This document shows, one piece after another, positions 34,098 through 42,370 of a stretch of 64,000 nucleotides of DNA (position 1 is the stretch's first letter; every line of letters begins with the position of its first letter). Under the pieces are notes generated by a model that saw only the letters and a program-made list of their open reading frames with translations, had not been told where the DNA came from and made no database searches. A program made the translations under genes and the position numbers. The DNA comes from a bacterium (GTDB lineage: Bacteria; Chloroflexota; Anaerolineae; Caldilineales; Caldilineaceae), in NCBI GenBank assembly GCA_016124945.1, contig WGMT01000032.1:62001-126000 (forward strand), given 5' to 3'.

Positions 34098-35180
34098 ATG
34101 AGCAATAATCTACGGGTAGGCTTCATTGGGAGCGGATGGGCGGAACGTGTCCAGATCCCGGCCTTCAAACAAGGAGGGCTGTATGCCCAGGCGATTTCGT
34201 CGGGGCGCGTGGAAAATGCAGAGCGGGCCGCGGCACAGCACGCCATCCCCGAAGTCTATGCAGACTGGCGCGACCTTGTAGCGTCGGACAGTGTGGACAT
34301 TGTCAGCATTACGACGCCGCCCCATTTGCACGTGGAAATGGCGGTGGCGGCGCTCCAGGCGGGCAAGCATGTCATCTGCGAGAAGCCGACAGCGCTGAAC
34401 GCGGCCGAAGCCGAAACCATGCTGGCGGCGGCACAGGCCGCGCCCAACCAATTGGCGATCATCGACCACGAGTTACGCTTCACGCCACAACGACAGGCGT
34501 TGCACCGTCTTTTCCGCGAGAACCACGTGGGGCGGGCGCTGTGGGTGGAGTTAACCTGGCGCTTTCCGTCTCGGCTGAACCCAGACTTGCCATGGAATTG
34601 GTGGAGCGACGCCGAAAAGGGCGGTGGCACATTAGGCGCGACCGGCAGTCACCTTTTGGATCTCAGCCGCTGGCTCTTTGGCCGTATCGACCTGCTCAGC
34701 GCCCAACTGAAAACAGGACACGCCTACCGCACCGATCCCAACACAGGCACCGAGCGCCTGGTCACCGCCGATGATCACGCCCACATCGCGCTTAAGTTCA
34801 GCAACGGCATGGACGGCGTCATTACCGCCAGCGCCATCTCGCCCGGCGCGCCTGGGATGACCATCACGCTCTACGGCACCGACGGCGCGCTGCGCCTGGA
34901 CGAAGCAGATCGGCTGTGGGGTATGAAAGCGAACGCATTCGCCGCCGGTACGTGGAGCGAAATCGAGGTTGATGATCCTGTGCGCGATGGCGGCAACCCA
35001 CCTGGGGGCAACAGCTTTGCCCGTGGCAGCGTTTATCTGGCACAGGCCATTGCACAGACGCTAAGCAATGGTGAACATTGGATTCCTGAAGCCGCCAGCT
35101 TTTTCGATGGCTTAAAGGCGCAACAGATGCTTGATGCCGCTCGTCGTAGCCATACAGAACGCATTTGGGTGCGGATCTGA
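34098..35180 (+). CDS. Gfo/Idh/MocA-family oxidoreductase
   Basis: The 360-residue NAD(P)-dependent oxidoreductase begins with a Rossmann fold (VGFIGSGWAERVQ) and has the family motif CEKPTALN, then an alpha/beta C-terminal domain with GGGTLGATGSHLLDL. Such enzymes act on sugars, inositols or nucleotide sugars. The strong GTAGGAGG site just before its ATG and close spacing link it to the two glycosyltransferases, so it may supply a modified sugar. The substrate is unknown. Confidence 0.87.
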   Translation: MSNNLRVGFIGSGWAERVQIPAFKQGGLYAQAISSGRVENAERAAAQHAIPEVYADWRDLVASDSVDIVSITTPPHLHVEMAVAALQAGKHVICEKPTALNAAEAETMLAAAQAAPNQLAIIDHELRFTPQRQALHRLFRENHVGRALWVELTWRFPSRLNPDLPWNWWSDAEKGGGTLGATGSHLLDLSRWLFGRIDLLSAQLKTGHAYRTDPNTGTERLVTADDHAHIALKFSNGMDGVITASAISPGAPGMTITLYGTDGALRLDEADRLWGMKANAFAAGTWSEIEVDDPVRDGGNPPGGNSFARGSVYLAQAIAQTLSNGEHWIPEAASFFDGLKAQQMLDAARRSHTERIWVRI

Positions 35181-35219
35181 CAGGAATCGCCCCACATGAA
35201 GTGACGTTTGCCCCACGCC

Positions 35220-35247
35220 AGGGTGACAGTCAATCGACTGTCACCCT
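35220..35247 (+). terminator. Hairpin after the Gfo/Idh/MocA gene
   Basis: AGGGTGACAGT and ACTGTCACCCT form an 11-bp stem with a 6-nt loop, 40 bases after the stop. No U-run follows, so it may be a processing or stability hairpin rather than a true terminator. Confidence 0.55.
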
Positions 35248-35431
35248 ACGACAATCTAACAAGTCTTCAGCAAAAATTGACGTTTTGGGCGAAACCCTGG
35301 TCCACCTTGCCATGACTGGAGCAGCAAACGAGGCAAATCCACCTCCTTATTCCGCAGAAAACCCTTACTATTCCATAAAAAAATTGTAAAGTAGCATAAA
35401 AAGTGTTCTAGACAGAATCAACAATTTCCTT

Positions 35432-35473
35432 TATACTGTATGACAGCACTGATATACTGTATGACAGCACTGA
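35432..35473 (+). repeat. 21-bp tandem duplication
   Basis: TATACTGTATGACAGCACTG plus one base occurs twice in a row, about 330 bp before the response regulator. TATACT resembles a -10 box in both copies. Confidence 0.85.
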
Positions 35474-35668
35474 AGCTATCCTCACAGCAAAAGTTTCTTC
35501 ATTGACTTTGGCGCAACCAAGGTGGCGTTGCACGTCAGGTTTCCTTGAATGATGCCGATTCGTCTACTTCCTCTATTTTTTCGGCACCATGTAAGTTACA
35601 TTGCACAGCCGATTCCTGGTACTGCATCCTGTAACTTTTGAACATTAGGAGACAACATCATTCCACCT

Positions 35669-35722
35669 TCTATTGGTATCTCAAAGTCTATTGGTATCTC
35701 AAAGTCTATTGGTATCTCAAAG
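35669..35722 (+). repeat. Three tandem copies of an 18-bp unit
   Basis: TCTATTGGTATCTCAAAG is repeated exactly three times, 80 bp upstream of the chosen start. It may be an array of regulator sites or slippage product. Confidence 0.9.
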
Positions 35723-35803
35723 TCCAAGTCGCCAAGGCCAAAGTCGCAAATGCACAGTGCCCAAAGCCATAACCATCAGCGCACAGAGAGTGTCAGCGGA
35801 ACG

Positions 35804-36439
35804 ATGAAGCATAAGATCCGGGTTATTTTGGCAGACGATCACCCAATTGTACGTGCAGGGATTCGCACGTTGCTGGCTTCACAGCCAGGCATCGAGGTTG
35901 TGGGCGAAACCAGCGAGGGCACACAGGTGATTCCACTTGTGCACGAACTATCGCCTGACGTACTCGTACTCGATGTACAATTGCCCGGGCTAAGCGGGGT
36001 AGAGATTGCACGCCAGATCAAGGCGGCACAGATCCCTGTGCAGGTGTTGGCGCTTAGCGCGCACGATGACATTCAATACATTCGCAATCTACTGGCAGAT
36101 GGAGCGGCGGGGTATTTGACCAAAGAAGAAGCTGCCGACACGATCGTTGATGCCATCATGGGCATCGCACGGGGCGAGCATGGCTGGCTAAGCCGCCGCG
36201 TGGCGTCGCAGGTGAGCGTTTGGATGCTCGATCCAATGTCGACGCCGCGCGAATTGACGACTCGCGAATTGGACGTGCTCCACCAGATCGTCAACGGCCT
36301 TTCAAATCAGGAGATTGGCCGCCAATTAAGCATCAGCGAAAAGACGGTTGAAAAACACGTCAGCGCTATCCTGTCTAAGCTCGAAGTGAATTCCCGTGTC
36401 GAAGCGGCTGTGCTAGCTGTACGCGAGAATCTTGTTTGA
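35804..36439 (+). CDS. NarL/FixJ-family response regulator
   Basis: The 211-residue protein has a canonical receiver (LADDHP, phospho-acceptor D57 in VLDVQLPG, K in YLTKEE) and a C-terminal LuxR-type helix-turn-helix (LTTRELDVLHQIVNGLSNQEIG...EKTVEKHV). It should bind DNA when phosphorylated. MKHKIRV is chosen as the start because it fits the family; an in-frame ATG 18 codons upstream is possible. It leads a group of three related regulators without an adjacent kinase. Confidence 0.92.
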   Translation: MKHKIRVILADDHPIVRAGIRTLLASQPGIEVVGETSEGTQVIPLVHELSPDVLVLDVQLPGLSGVEIARQIKAAQIPVQVLALSAHDDIQYIRNLLADGAAGYLTKEEAADTIVDAIMGIARGEHGWLSRRVASQVSVWMLDPMSTPRELTTRELDVLHQIVNGLSNQEIGRQLSISEKTVEKHVSAILSKLEVNSRVEAAVLAVRENLV

Positions 36440-36512
36440 CCCTTCCCCCATCTTTTTAGTAGGGATTCCCCCAAACCCCTTTCGTGGACCTCCCCATTGC
36501 GACGCTCCCATG

Positions 36513-36544
36513 AGTCTTGTATGCTGTGCCCAGTATGCAAGACT
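36513..36544 (+). promoter_or_regulatory. Imperfect 13-bp dyad upstream of the receiver-only regulator
   Basis: AGTCTTGTATGCT and AGTATGCAAGACT are complementary allowing G-U pairs, with a 6-nt spacer. It could be a binding site for the neighbouring NarL-type regulators or an RNA hairpin. Confidence 0.5.
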
Positions 36545-36653
36545 TAGTAGATAGGCTGCAGTGTGCAGCTTACCAATTCAAACCATTGCAACGCCAAAGC
36601 ACAAAAGAACGCCGAAACGCAGACCCCTGACAAGTTAGTGGATAGCAAAGATC

Positions 36654-37097
36654 ATGCTACTTAACCACACAGAAGTGGATTCGGTACGGATTCTACTTGC
36701 AGATGACCATCCAAGTGTACGATCCGGTATCCGAAAACTGTTGGAGTACGAACCTGAGATTACGGTTATCGCTGAAGCAAAAGATGGCAAAGAAGCATTG
36801 CGCCTGGCGCAGCAACTTGATCCAGATATCCTTTTGCTCGACATCGAAATGCCGTTGATGACTGGGATTGAAGTTGCGCGACGGCTGAAAGAAATTGATT
36901 CCACCATTCGCATCCTCGCCATCAGCAGCCATCACGATCGCGAATATGTAATGAGGATGTTTGAAACTGGCGTTGCCGGCTACCTGGCAAAAGACGAAGC
37001 AGCAGATCTGTTGGTTGAAGCAATTATGCAGGTCTGCCACGGTGAAACCGGGTGGTTTAGTAATCGTATTCGCACTGGTCAGGCTGAACACGGTTGA
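36654..37097 (+). CDS. Receiver-only response regulator (NarL-type, no HTH)
   Basis: The 147-residue protein has an intact NarL-like receiver: LADDHP, D63 in LLLDIEMPL, K in YLAKDEA. It stops at ETGWFSNRIRTGQAEHG, where NarL proteins have the linker to their HTH. It therefore lacks a DNA-binding domain, either as a truncated NarL or as a genuine single-domain regulator. It lies between two full-length NarL-type genes and ends 35 bases before the next start. Confidence 0.88.
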   Translation: MLLNHTEVDSVRILLADDHPSVRSGIRKLLEYEPEITVIAEAKDGKEALRLAQQLDPDILLLDIEMPLMTGIEVARRLKEIDSTIRILAISSHHDREYVMRMFETGVAGYLAKDEAADLLVEAIMQVCHGETGWFSNRIRTGQAEHG

Positions 37098-37132
37098 GTG
37101 GTTATTTCCATCCCCCCCCCGAAGGAGGAACC

Positions 37133-37894
37133 ATGATTCGAGTCACAATCGTTCACGAGATTGATCTGGTCTGTAACACGTTGGCCTCTGTCCTGCGCGA
37201 AGAACAGGATATTGACGTAATCGGATTGGCCCCTTGTGCCGAAGATGCAGTAACTTACCTGGATGAAGGAGAATGCGACGTACTGCTCCTCAACGTAGGA
37301 CGCCCTTCTCACGATCAGATTCGATTTATTCACGAGATCAGCCGAAGTAACAAGGAGTTGAAGGTGCTGGTTGTGGGCATTATGAAGGCCGAGGAGTTTA
37401 TCCTTCAGTGCTTCCAAGCCGGCGCGGTAGGTTACGTGCTGCGCGATGATTCGCTGGAAGATCTAAAGCGTAAAATTCGGGCAGCCTATAGTGGCGAAAC
37501 CTTTATCTCCCCCAGAATTGCCGGCGCCCTGGTTTCGCGAATAGCTGAATTGAGCGAGTTTGCCGGCAACGGCGGCGAAGACCAATACGATCTTTCGTTG
37601 CTCCGCTCAAACTTAACTCGTCGTGAGCGAGAAGTGTTGCTCCACATCGAGCAAGGTCTCACCAATCAGGAGATTGCCGAATCCCTGACGATTGAAGTGG
37701 GCACGGTCAAGAACCACGTCCACAACATTCTCAAGAAACTCAACGTAGACAACCGCAAGCGTGCCGCCATGCTGGCTCGGCAGATGCTGCCGGAACCCCA
37801 GATCGAGCCGATCCGTGTGCCTGCACAACCGGCAACGCTGGCCTACAGCAACAATTCGCTTTACCGGCATCGGGTGGAACGTGCGGCAATGTAA
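37133..37894 (+). CDS. NarL-type regulator with degenerate receiver
   Basis: The 253-residue protein has a receiver fold followed by a standard LuxR HTH (LTRREREVLLHIEQGLTNQEIA...GTVKNHVHNILKKL). The phospho-acceptor Asp is replaced by Asn (N54 in LLLNVGRP), and the acidic pair is His-Glu (VHEID) instead of Asp-Asp. It probably cannot be phosphorylated and may work constitutively, by heterodimerising with the neighbouring receivers or by binding a ligand. GAAGGAGG is a strong ribosome binding site directly after a run of nine C. An intrinsic terminator follows. Confidence 0.88.
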   Translation: MIRVTIVHEIDLVCNTLASVLREEQDIDVIGLAPCAEDAVTYLDEGECDVLLLNVGRPSHDQIRFIHEISRSNKELKVLVVGIMKAEEFILQCFQAGAVGYVLRDDSLEDLKRKIRAAYSGETFISPRIAGALVSRIAELSEFAGNGGEDQYDLSLLRSNLTRREREVLLHIEQGLTNQEIAESLTIEVGTVKNHVHNILKKLNVDNRKRAAMLARQMLPEPQIEPIRVPAQPATLAYSNNSLYRHRVERAAM

Positions 37895-37975
37895 TGCAGC
37901 AATGTAATCAGAAGCATCCAATTACCTGACGTCGGCTGGGTTAATTCCCCCGTTATCCCAGCCGATACAGTCTAC

Positions 37976-38013
37976 AGAGAGGAACGGCTCACGCTGTTCC
38001 TCTCTTTCTTTTT
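37976..38013 (+). terminator. Intrinsic terminator after the regulator cluster
   Basis: AGAGAGGAAC, a 10-nt loop and GTTCCTCTCT are followed by TTCTTTTT. It also separates this cluster from the convergent GMC oxidoreductase gene. Confidence 0.85.
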
Positions 38014-38022
38014 GGCCCGTAA

Positions 38023-39582
38023 CTATTCAGTTTCAGATGCGACGCACTGGCCACAATCGGATGCGAATGTTGGGAACAAACGGTCATCTTTCGTCTGCTG
38101 CGCACACTTTTCGCCGATCATCATCACGGTAATTGCCGGGTTGACGGTGGTGAGCGAGGGGAAGATGGAGGCGTCAGCCACACGCAGATTTTCGACGCCT
38201 TGCACCCGCAACTGGGGATCGACCACCACCGCGGGATCGTCTACAGCGCCCATGCGGCAGGTACCTGCCGGGTGGTAGACGGTGTTGGCCGTGCGGCGGA
38301 CGTATTCGCTGATGGCGGCGGCGTCGAGGATCTCCGGTCCTGGGGCCAGCTCGCGGGCAACCCAATCGCGTAAGGGGGAAGCGGCGGCCATGCGTCGCGC
38401 CAATTTCACCCCTTCCACCATCACCTGCTCGTCGTAGCCCTCAAGATCAGTGAAATATTGAAAATCGATGCGCGGCACGTCGTTGGGGTGGCTGGTGCGC
38501 AGACGCACCGTGCCCCGGCTGCGGGCACGGCAGACGTTGGGCGTGAGCGAAAAGCCGTGCTGGGCTGTGGGGAAGCCTAGCGGTTGTGTGTTCCAGGTGA
38601 AGGGCATCAGCCCGAAGTGGAGCATGAGATCGGGCAATTCGGCGTCGGCGGGGTCGACGCCGGTGTGGGCGAAGACGCCGACCTCCCAATATTGGCTAAT
38701 CGGCTCGGGGATCGGGCGCACCGACTCCCACACGATGACGCCTTCGGGGTGATCCATCAGGTTCGCGCCTACGCCCGGCAGGTCCACGCATACGCGGACG
38801 CCGACATCGGCGAGTTGATGGGCGGGGCCGATGCCGGAGAGCATGAGCAACTGCGGCGATCCGAACGCCCCGGCGCACAGGATCACTTCACGGTCGGCGT
38901 AGATGCGCCCGCGGCTACTGTCCACACCGATGGCGCGGTTCTGTTCATCGAGCACGATGCGGTAGACCTGGGTGCCGGTGAGGATGGTGAGATTGTTGGG
39001 CAGTTCCGCCAGGGGATGCAGGTAGGCCACCGACGCCGATTGGCGGATGCCCTCTTTGATGTTGAGTTTGAAGATCCCCGCGCCAGGACCAAACGCGCCG
39101 TTGTTGGCAAAGGCGACACGCGGCAGCCCCACCGCTTGGGCGGCGGAGACGGCGGCTTCGTTGAGCGAGTTTGTCCCCGGCGGCTCGGCTATGAAGACAC
39201 GTTCGCGCACCTTTTCGTAAAAGTGCGCCATCTCGGCGGGTCCCCAGCCGGCGGCGCCCTGCGCCTCCCAGCGGCGTAGATCGGCATCGGGTGGGCGGAA
39301 GGCAATGCACGAATTGTGCCCACTACAGCCACCCAGCATCTTGCCCCGGCTGTGACGGATGGTGCTGTTGCCCCGCGCCTGCGGCTCGATGACATAGTCC
39401 CAGTCGAGTTCGCTGCCCAGCAGCCCCATCCATGCCCGTGCCTCAAGGATACGTGGATCTCCCTCGTCGCTGGGGCCCGCCTCCAGCAGCGCCACGCGGC
39501 AGGTCGGGTCCTCGGCCAGGCGGGCGGCAATGACAGAACCGGCTGTGCCGCCACCGATGATGATGTAGTCGAAGTGTGTCAT
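38023..39582 (-). CDS. GMC-family FAD oxidoreductase (choline dehydrogenase-like)
   Basis: The 519-residue protein has the N-terminal FAD-binding motif IIIGGGTAGSVIAARLAE, GGCSGHNSC, the second GMC signature GAFGSPQLLMLSGIGP, and the catalytic C-terminal region with HPAGTCRMG. GMC enzymes oxidise alcohols such as choline, polyethylene glycol or sugars. The start at MTHFDYIII has GGAG six bases upstream. No betaine aldehyde dehydrogenase is adjacent, so the substrate remains open. No signal peptide is seen. Confidence 0.9.
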   Translation of the reverse strand: MTHFDYIIIGGGTAGSVIAARLAEDPTCRVALLEAGPSDEGDPRILEARAWMGLLGSELDWDYVIEPQARGNSTIRHSRGKMLGGCSGHNSCIAFRPPDADLRRWEAQGAAGWGPAEMAHFYEKVRERVFIAEPPGTNSLNEAAVSAAQAVGLPRVAFANNGAFGPGAGIFKLNIKEGIRQSASVAYLHPLAELPNNLTILTGTQVYRIVLDEQNRAIGVDSSRGRIYADREVILCAGAFGSPQLLMLSGIGPAHQLADVGVRVCVDLPGVGANLMDHPEGVIVWESVRPIPEPISQYWEVGVFAHTGVDPADAELPDLMLHFGLMPFTWNTQPLGFPTAQHGFSLTPNVCRARSRGTVRLRTSHPNDVPRIDFQYFTDLEGYDEQVMVEGVKLARRMAAASPLRDWVARELAPGPEILDAAAISEYVRRTANTVYHPAGTCRMGAVDDPAVVVDPQLRVQGVENLRVADASIFPSLTTVNPAITVMMIGEKCAQQTKDDRLFPTFASDCGQCVASETE

Positions 39583-39589
39583 GGTGGCT

Positions 39590-39715
39590 CCAGATGACAA
39601 GGTGACTGGGTGACAAGGTGATCGCTTTGGGATGATGATGCGATGACGGAATGATGGGTATTTATTGTACACCTCATCATTGCATCATCCTCAAACGGCG
39701 AATCACCCAGTAATT
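39590..39715. repeat. Heptamer palindrome (GGTGACA and GATGATG units)
   Basis: GACAAGGTGACTGGGTGACA and GATGATGATGCGATGACGG are answered by CCTCATCATTGCATCATCC and GAATCACCCAG, forming nested inverted repeats. Confidence 0.7.
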
Positions 39716-39755
39716 CTGTTAGTTATTACAAGGATATGGTCTCAAAGCCGAAGAA

Positions 39756-39826
39756 CTGCGGTTGGTAACCGCAGCTACGACAGACGAGACGATCCCCTCT
39801 GTCGTAGGTCACGCTACCAGCGTGAC
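39756..39826. repeat. Three adjacent perfect hairpins
   Basis: CTGCGGTT-GGT-AACCGCAG, then CTACGACAGA with a 13-nt loop and TCTGTCGTAG, then GTCACGCT-ACC-AGCGTGAC follow one another without a gap. The array resembles a small structured RNA or a folded miniature element; no known RNA family is recognised. Confidence 0.85.
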
Positions 39827-39867
39827 TGGCACGCTCTACGAGTTTGCCAACAGAATCACCTTGTCCA

Positions 39868-39901
39868 CCCAGTCCCCAGTCCCCGATCCCCAGTCCCCAA
39901 T
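39868..39901. repeat. CCCCAGT heptamer repeat
   Basis: About five units of CCCCAGT, CCCCGAT and CCCCAAT are found. The sequence type is the same as the heptanucleotide STRR repeats known in heterocystous cyanobacteria. Confidence 0.85.
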
Positions 39902-40022
39902 CTTTACACTCCATTAACCAGAAATTAACGCCGTTCGTTTTCGTCGTTAACCACGCTTCTTTAGGGTTGGATCGTTATGGAGTTTTGGTTTACGTATCCA
40001 TTCCAGACCAAAGGAGATAGTT

Positions 40023-41303
40023 GTGACAAAGATTCATCTGCGTTTGCTGGCCGTAATGGCCGGTGTGCTGATGTTTGTGACGGGTTGTGCGGTGCCCGTG
40101 GCCCCGCAGGCGGGCAGCGGCGAAGACAGCATGGCCGCGCCTGTAGAACGATCAGTGATCAGCGTCTACATCGGGTCCGACACCAATATTTCGGACTGGT
40201 GGAGCAACAGCGTCAAGCCCGCCTTTGAGGACGCGCACCCCGAGTATGAACTGGAGATCGTCCACACCGGCGCGGGCGGCGGCGGCAACGGCCCGATTGC
40301 CGAGCGTGCGCTGGCAGCGCTTACCACCGGGGACGATCCTGGCGTTGACTACTTTGAGACGCAGAGCGTTTTACAGCCCATCGGCGCCATGGAAGCCGGC
40401 CTCTACGAAGAGATCACCGTCGAAAAGGTACCCAACCTGGCCAATGTAATTGAGCCGGCCATTGCCGGCAGCAGCGGTTATGACATTCCCTACCGCGGCT
40501 CGCAAGTGCTCCTGGCTTACAATGCCGGTCGCCTGCTAGACATTTTGAAGGAACAGGGCAAGGTCGCTGCCGACGTCACCGAACTGCCGACTGAATTTGT
40601 CCCCTCGACGTGGCCCGAACTGATGGCGTGGACCTGCGAGTTCCCCGGCGAGTTTATCTATCCGCGCCCCGACACCACCGGCGCGGGCCGCGAGTTCGTC
40701 ACCCGTGCCGTCTTCCAGGCCAACGGTTTGGAGACGGAGAAGTTCTCGACCCAGGCATTCACTGAACAGTTCGGTACCGAAGAACTTACCGCCGAGCAGA
40801 TTGCCGAGATCAACGAGACATACTTCATGGGCGCGTGGGACATGCTCAACGAGATCGAAAGCTGCCTCTACGACAATGCGTCCGGCGCGTCGGCCACCAC
40901 CCGTCTGCTTGCCGATGAACTGGTTACCATGATCACCATCTGGTCGGATCAGGCGTTGCAGGCGCGCAGCCTGGGCCTGCTGCCTGAGGACGTGCGCTTC
41001 ATCCAGCTCGAAGACCTGCCCATGGTCGGCGGCTATGCCTCGTCCACCATCCCCAGCAATGCGTCGAACCTGGAAGGCGCGCTGGCGTTGGCCAACTTCC
41101 TCCTCAGCCCCGTAGCACAGGAACAAGTTGTGCGTGAAATCGGCGGCTTCCCGGCGATTAGCTGGGACGATCTACCCGCCGACCTGCGCGAAGACTTCAA
41201 CGACGTGATCACCAGCAATGTCCCCACCTTTGGTGGCCCGTGGACTGCGGCCATGTTCGATGGTTGGTACAGCTTCGTGGCGCCGGATGTGACGCGCGAA
41301 TAG
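40023..41303 (+). CDS. ABC importer substrate-binding lipoprotein
   Basis: The 426-residue protein starts at GTG with GGAGATA upstream. A lipoprotein signal (LRLLAVMAGVLMFVTGC, lipid-attached C22) is followed by a family 1 extracellular binding protein fold. It resembles the iron(III)/polyamine/2-aminoethylphosphonate group in which two permeases and a PotA-like ATPase follow, as they do here. The ligand cannot be read from the sequence. It is located on the outside of the membrane and delivers substrate to the permeases. Confidence 0.88.
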   Translation: MTKIHLRLLAVMAGVLMFVTGCAVPVAPQAGSGEDSMAAPVERSVISVYIGSDTNISDWWSNSVKPAFEDAHPEYELEIVHTGAGGGGNGPIAERALAALTTGDDPGVDYFETQSVLQPIGAMEAGLYEEITVEKVPNLANVIEPAIAGSSGYDIPYRGSQVLLAYNAGRLLDILKEQGKVAADVTELPTEFVPSTWPELMAWTCEFPGEFIYPRPDTTGAGREFVTRAVFQANGLETEKFSTQAFTEQFGTEELTAEQIAEINETYFMGAWDMLNEIESCLYDNASGASATTRLLADELVTMITIWSDQALQARSLGLLPEDVRFIQLEDLPMVGGYASSTIPSNASNLEGALALANFLLSPVAQEQVVREIGGFPAISWDDLPADLREDFNDVITSNVPTFGGPWTAAMFDGWYSFVAPDVTRE

Positions 41304-41342
41304 CGTGTTACGCGCAGATGTGTCTGTTGCGTCGTTAAGAAG

Positions 41343-41431
41343 AGATTAGGCGATTAAGCGATTGGGAGATTAGGGATCGTATCGAGCACGCGAGCCCTAA
41401 TCTCCCAATCGCCTAATCGCTCAATCTCTTG
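41343..41431 (+). repeat. Palindromic heptamer element in the ABC operon
   Basis: GAGATTAGGCGATTAAGCGA is answered by CCTAATCTCCCAATCGCC after a short loop. It lies between the binding protein and first permease, where a hairpin could reduce downstream expression as often seen in ABC operons. Confidence 0.85.
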
Positions 41432-41463
41432 GCTCCTCAATCTCTTCGTCTAAAGGAATATTC

Positions 41464-42369
41464 ATGGCCTCAGAAAGCATCTCCCTCCCCGGCGGGGTGA
41501 CGGCGCCGCGGCGGAGACGGTTCAGCCGCCAGGCGCTGGCCTATTTGATGGTGGCGCCACCGTTTCTGGTGATGGTGCTGCTGATTATCTACCCGGCGCT
41601 GTTGGCCGTCAACGAGACGATTTGGATCACCGAAGATGGTGTTCGCCGCCTTTCGGCGGCGCGCTACGTAGAATTTTTTAATACGCCGCTGGCGGTGACA
41701 AATCTCGTCTTCACCCTGCAAGTGACGCTGATTACGGTGGCGTTGCTTTTCATTTTCTGCTTCCCAATTTCGCTCTACCTGCGCTTTGCGGCAGGACGGG
41801 TGAGCAATGTGGTGCAGATCCTGGCGCTCTTTCCCATGTTTGTGCCGGGCATTATCACCGCCTACGCGCTGATTCGCTTCATGGGCGCCAATGGCTGGCT
41901 CGAACGCTTCTTGGAAGTCCTTTTGGGCTTCGAGGGTTACACATCGCCCTACCTGCGCCCGTCGGGGATTGTGGTCGGGCTGGTGTGGGAGGGCATCCCC
42001 ATTACCGTCCTTATTCTCACGGCGGGGCTGAGCCAGATCGGCGATGAGCTGCTGGAGACGGCGCGGGATGTAGGCGCGAATCGCTGGCAGGTCTTCCGCC
42101 AGGTTGTGCTGCCACTGATGAAACGCCCGGTGCTGATTGTGCTGACGCTCAACTTTTTGGGCGCGTTCGGCGCGTTTACCATCCCCTACCTGCTAGGACC
42201 GGCCTCGCCCGAAATGATGGGCGTTTACATGCGACGCACTTTCTACGACGCCAATCTGCCCAGCCGCGCCCAGGTGCAGGCGGTGATCACTTTCGTGATC
42301 AGCGCGCTGGTGAGCATCCTCTACGTGCGCTCGGTGGTAAGTGAGCGCCTCACCCAAGAGGACAGGTAA
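41464..42369 (+). CDS. ABC importer permease 1
   Basis: The 301-residue membrane protein has about six hydrophobic helices and the EAA loop ELLETARDVGANRWQVFRQVVLPLMKRP near residue 195. It belongs to the binding-protein-dependent permeases of the PotB/CysT-like type. It is two bases from the second permease gene and forms a heterodimer with it by analogy. Confidence 0.9.
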   Translation: MASESISLPGGVTAPRRRRFSRQALAYLMVAPPFLVMVLLIIYPALLAVNETIWITEDGVRRLSAARYVEFFNTPLAVTNLVFTLQVTLITVALLFIFCFPISLYLRFAAGRVSNVVQILALFPMFVPGIITAYALIRFMGANGWLERFLEVLLGFEGYTSPYLRPSGIVVGLVWEGIPITVLILTAGLSQIGDELLETARDVGANRWQVFRQVVLPLMKRPVLIVLTLNFLGAFGAFTIPYLLGPASPEMMGVYMRRTFYDANLPSRAQVQAVITFVISALVSILYVRSVVSERLTQEDR

Positions 42370-42370
42370 C

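Larger units (their letters stand above)
35181..35803. other. Long intergenic region before the response-regulator cluster
   Basis: About 620 bases without a convincing gene. They contain a hairpin at 35220-35247, a 21-bp tandem duplication at 35432-35473 and three 18-bp repeats at 35669-35722. The composition is AT-richer than the surroundings, which suits a regulatory region for the response regulators. Confidence 0.65.
39583..40022. other. Repeat-filled region between divergent GMC and ABC importer genes
   Basis: This 440-base gap holds GGTGACAAGG/GATGATG units and their complements (39590-39715), a three-hairpin element (39756-39826) and CCCCAGT heptamers (39868-39901). Promoters for both divergent genes must lie here, but I cannot point to one with confidence. 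Confidence 0.6.

Noticed and set aside
35165..35389. 74-codon open frame after the Gfo/Idh/MocA gene
   Set aside because: It overlaps the preceding gene, crosses a hairpin and has no RBS or recognisable sequence.
39756..39826. tRNA gene suspected from cloverleaf-like folding
   Set aside because: There is no acceptor stem enclosing the three hairpins, no T-loop GTTCGA sequence and no anticodon loop of seven.
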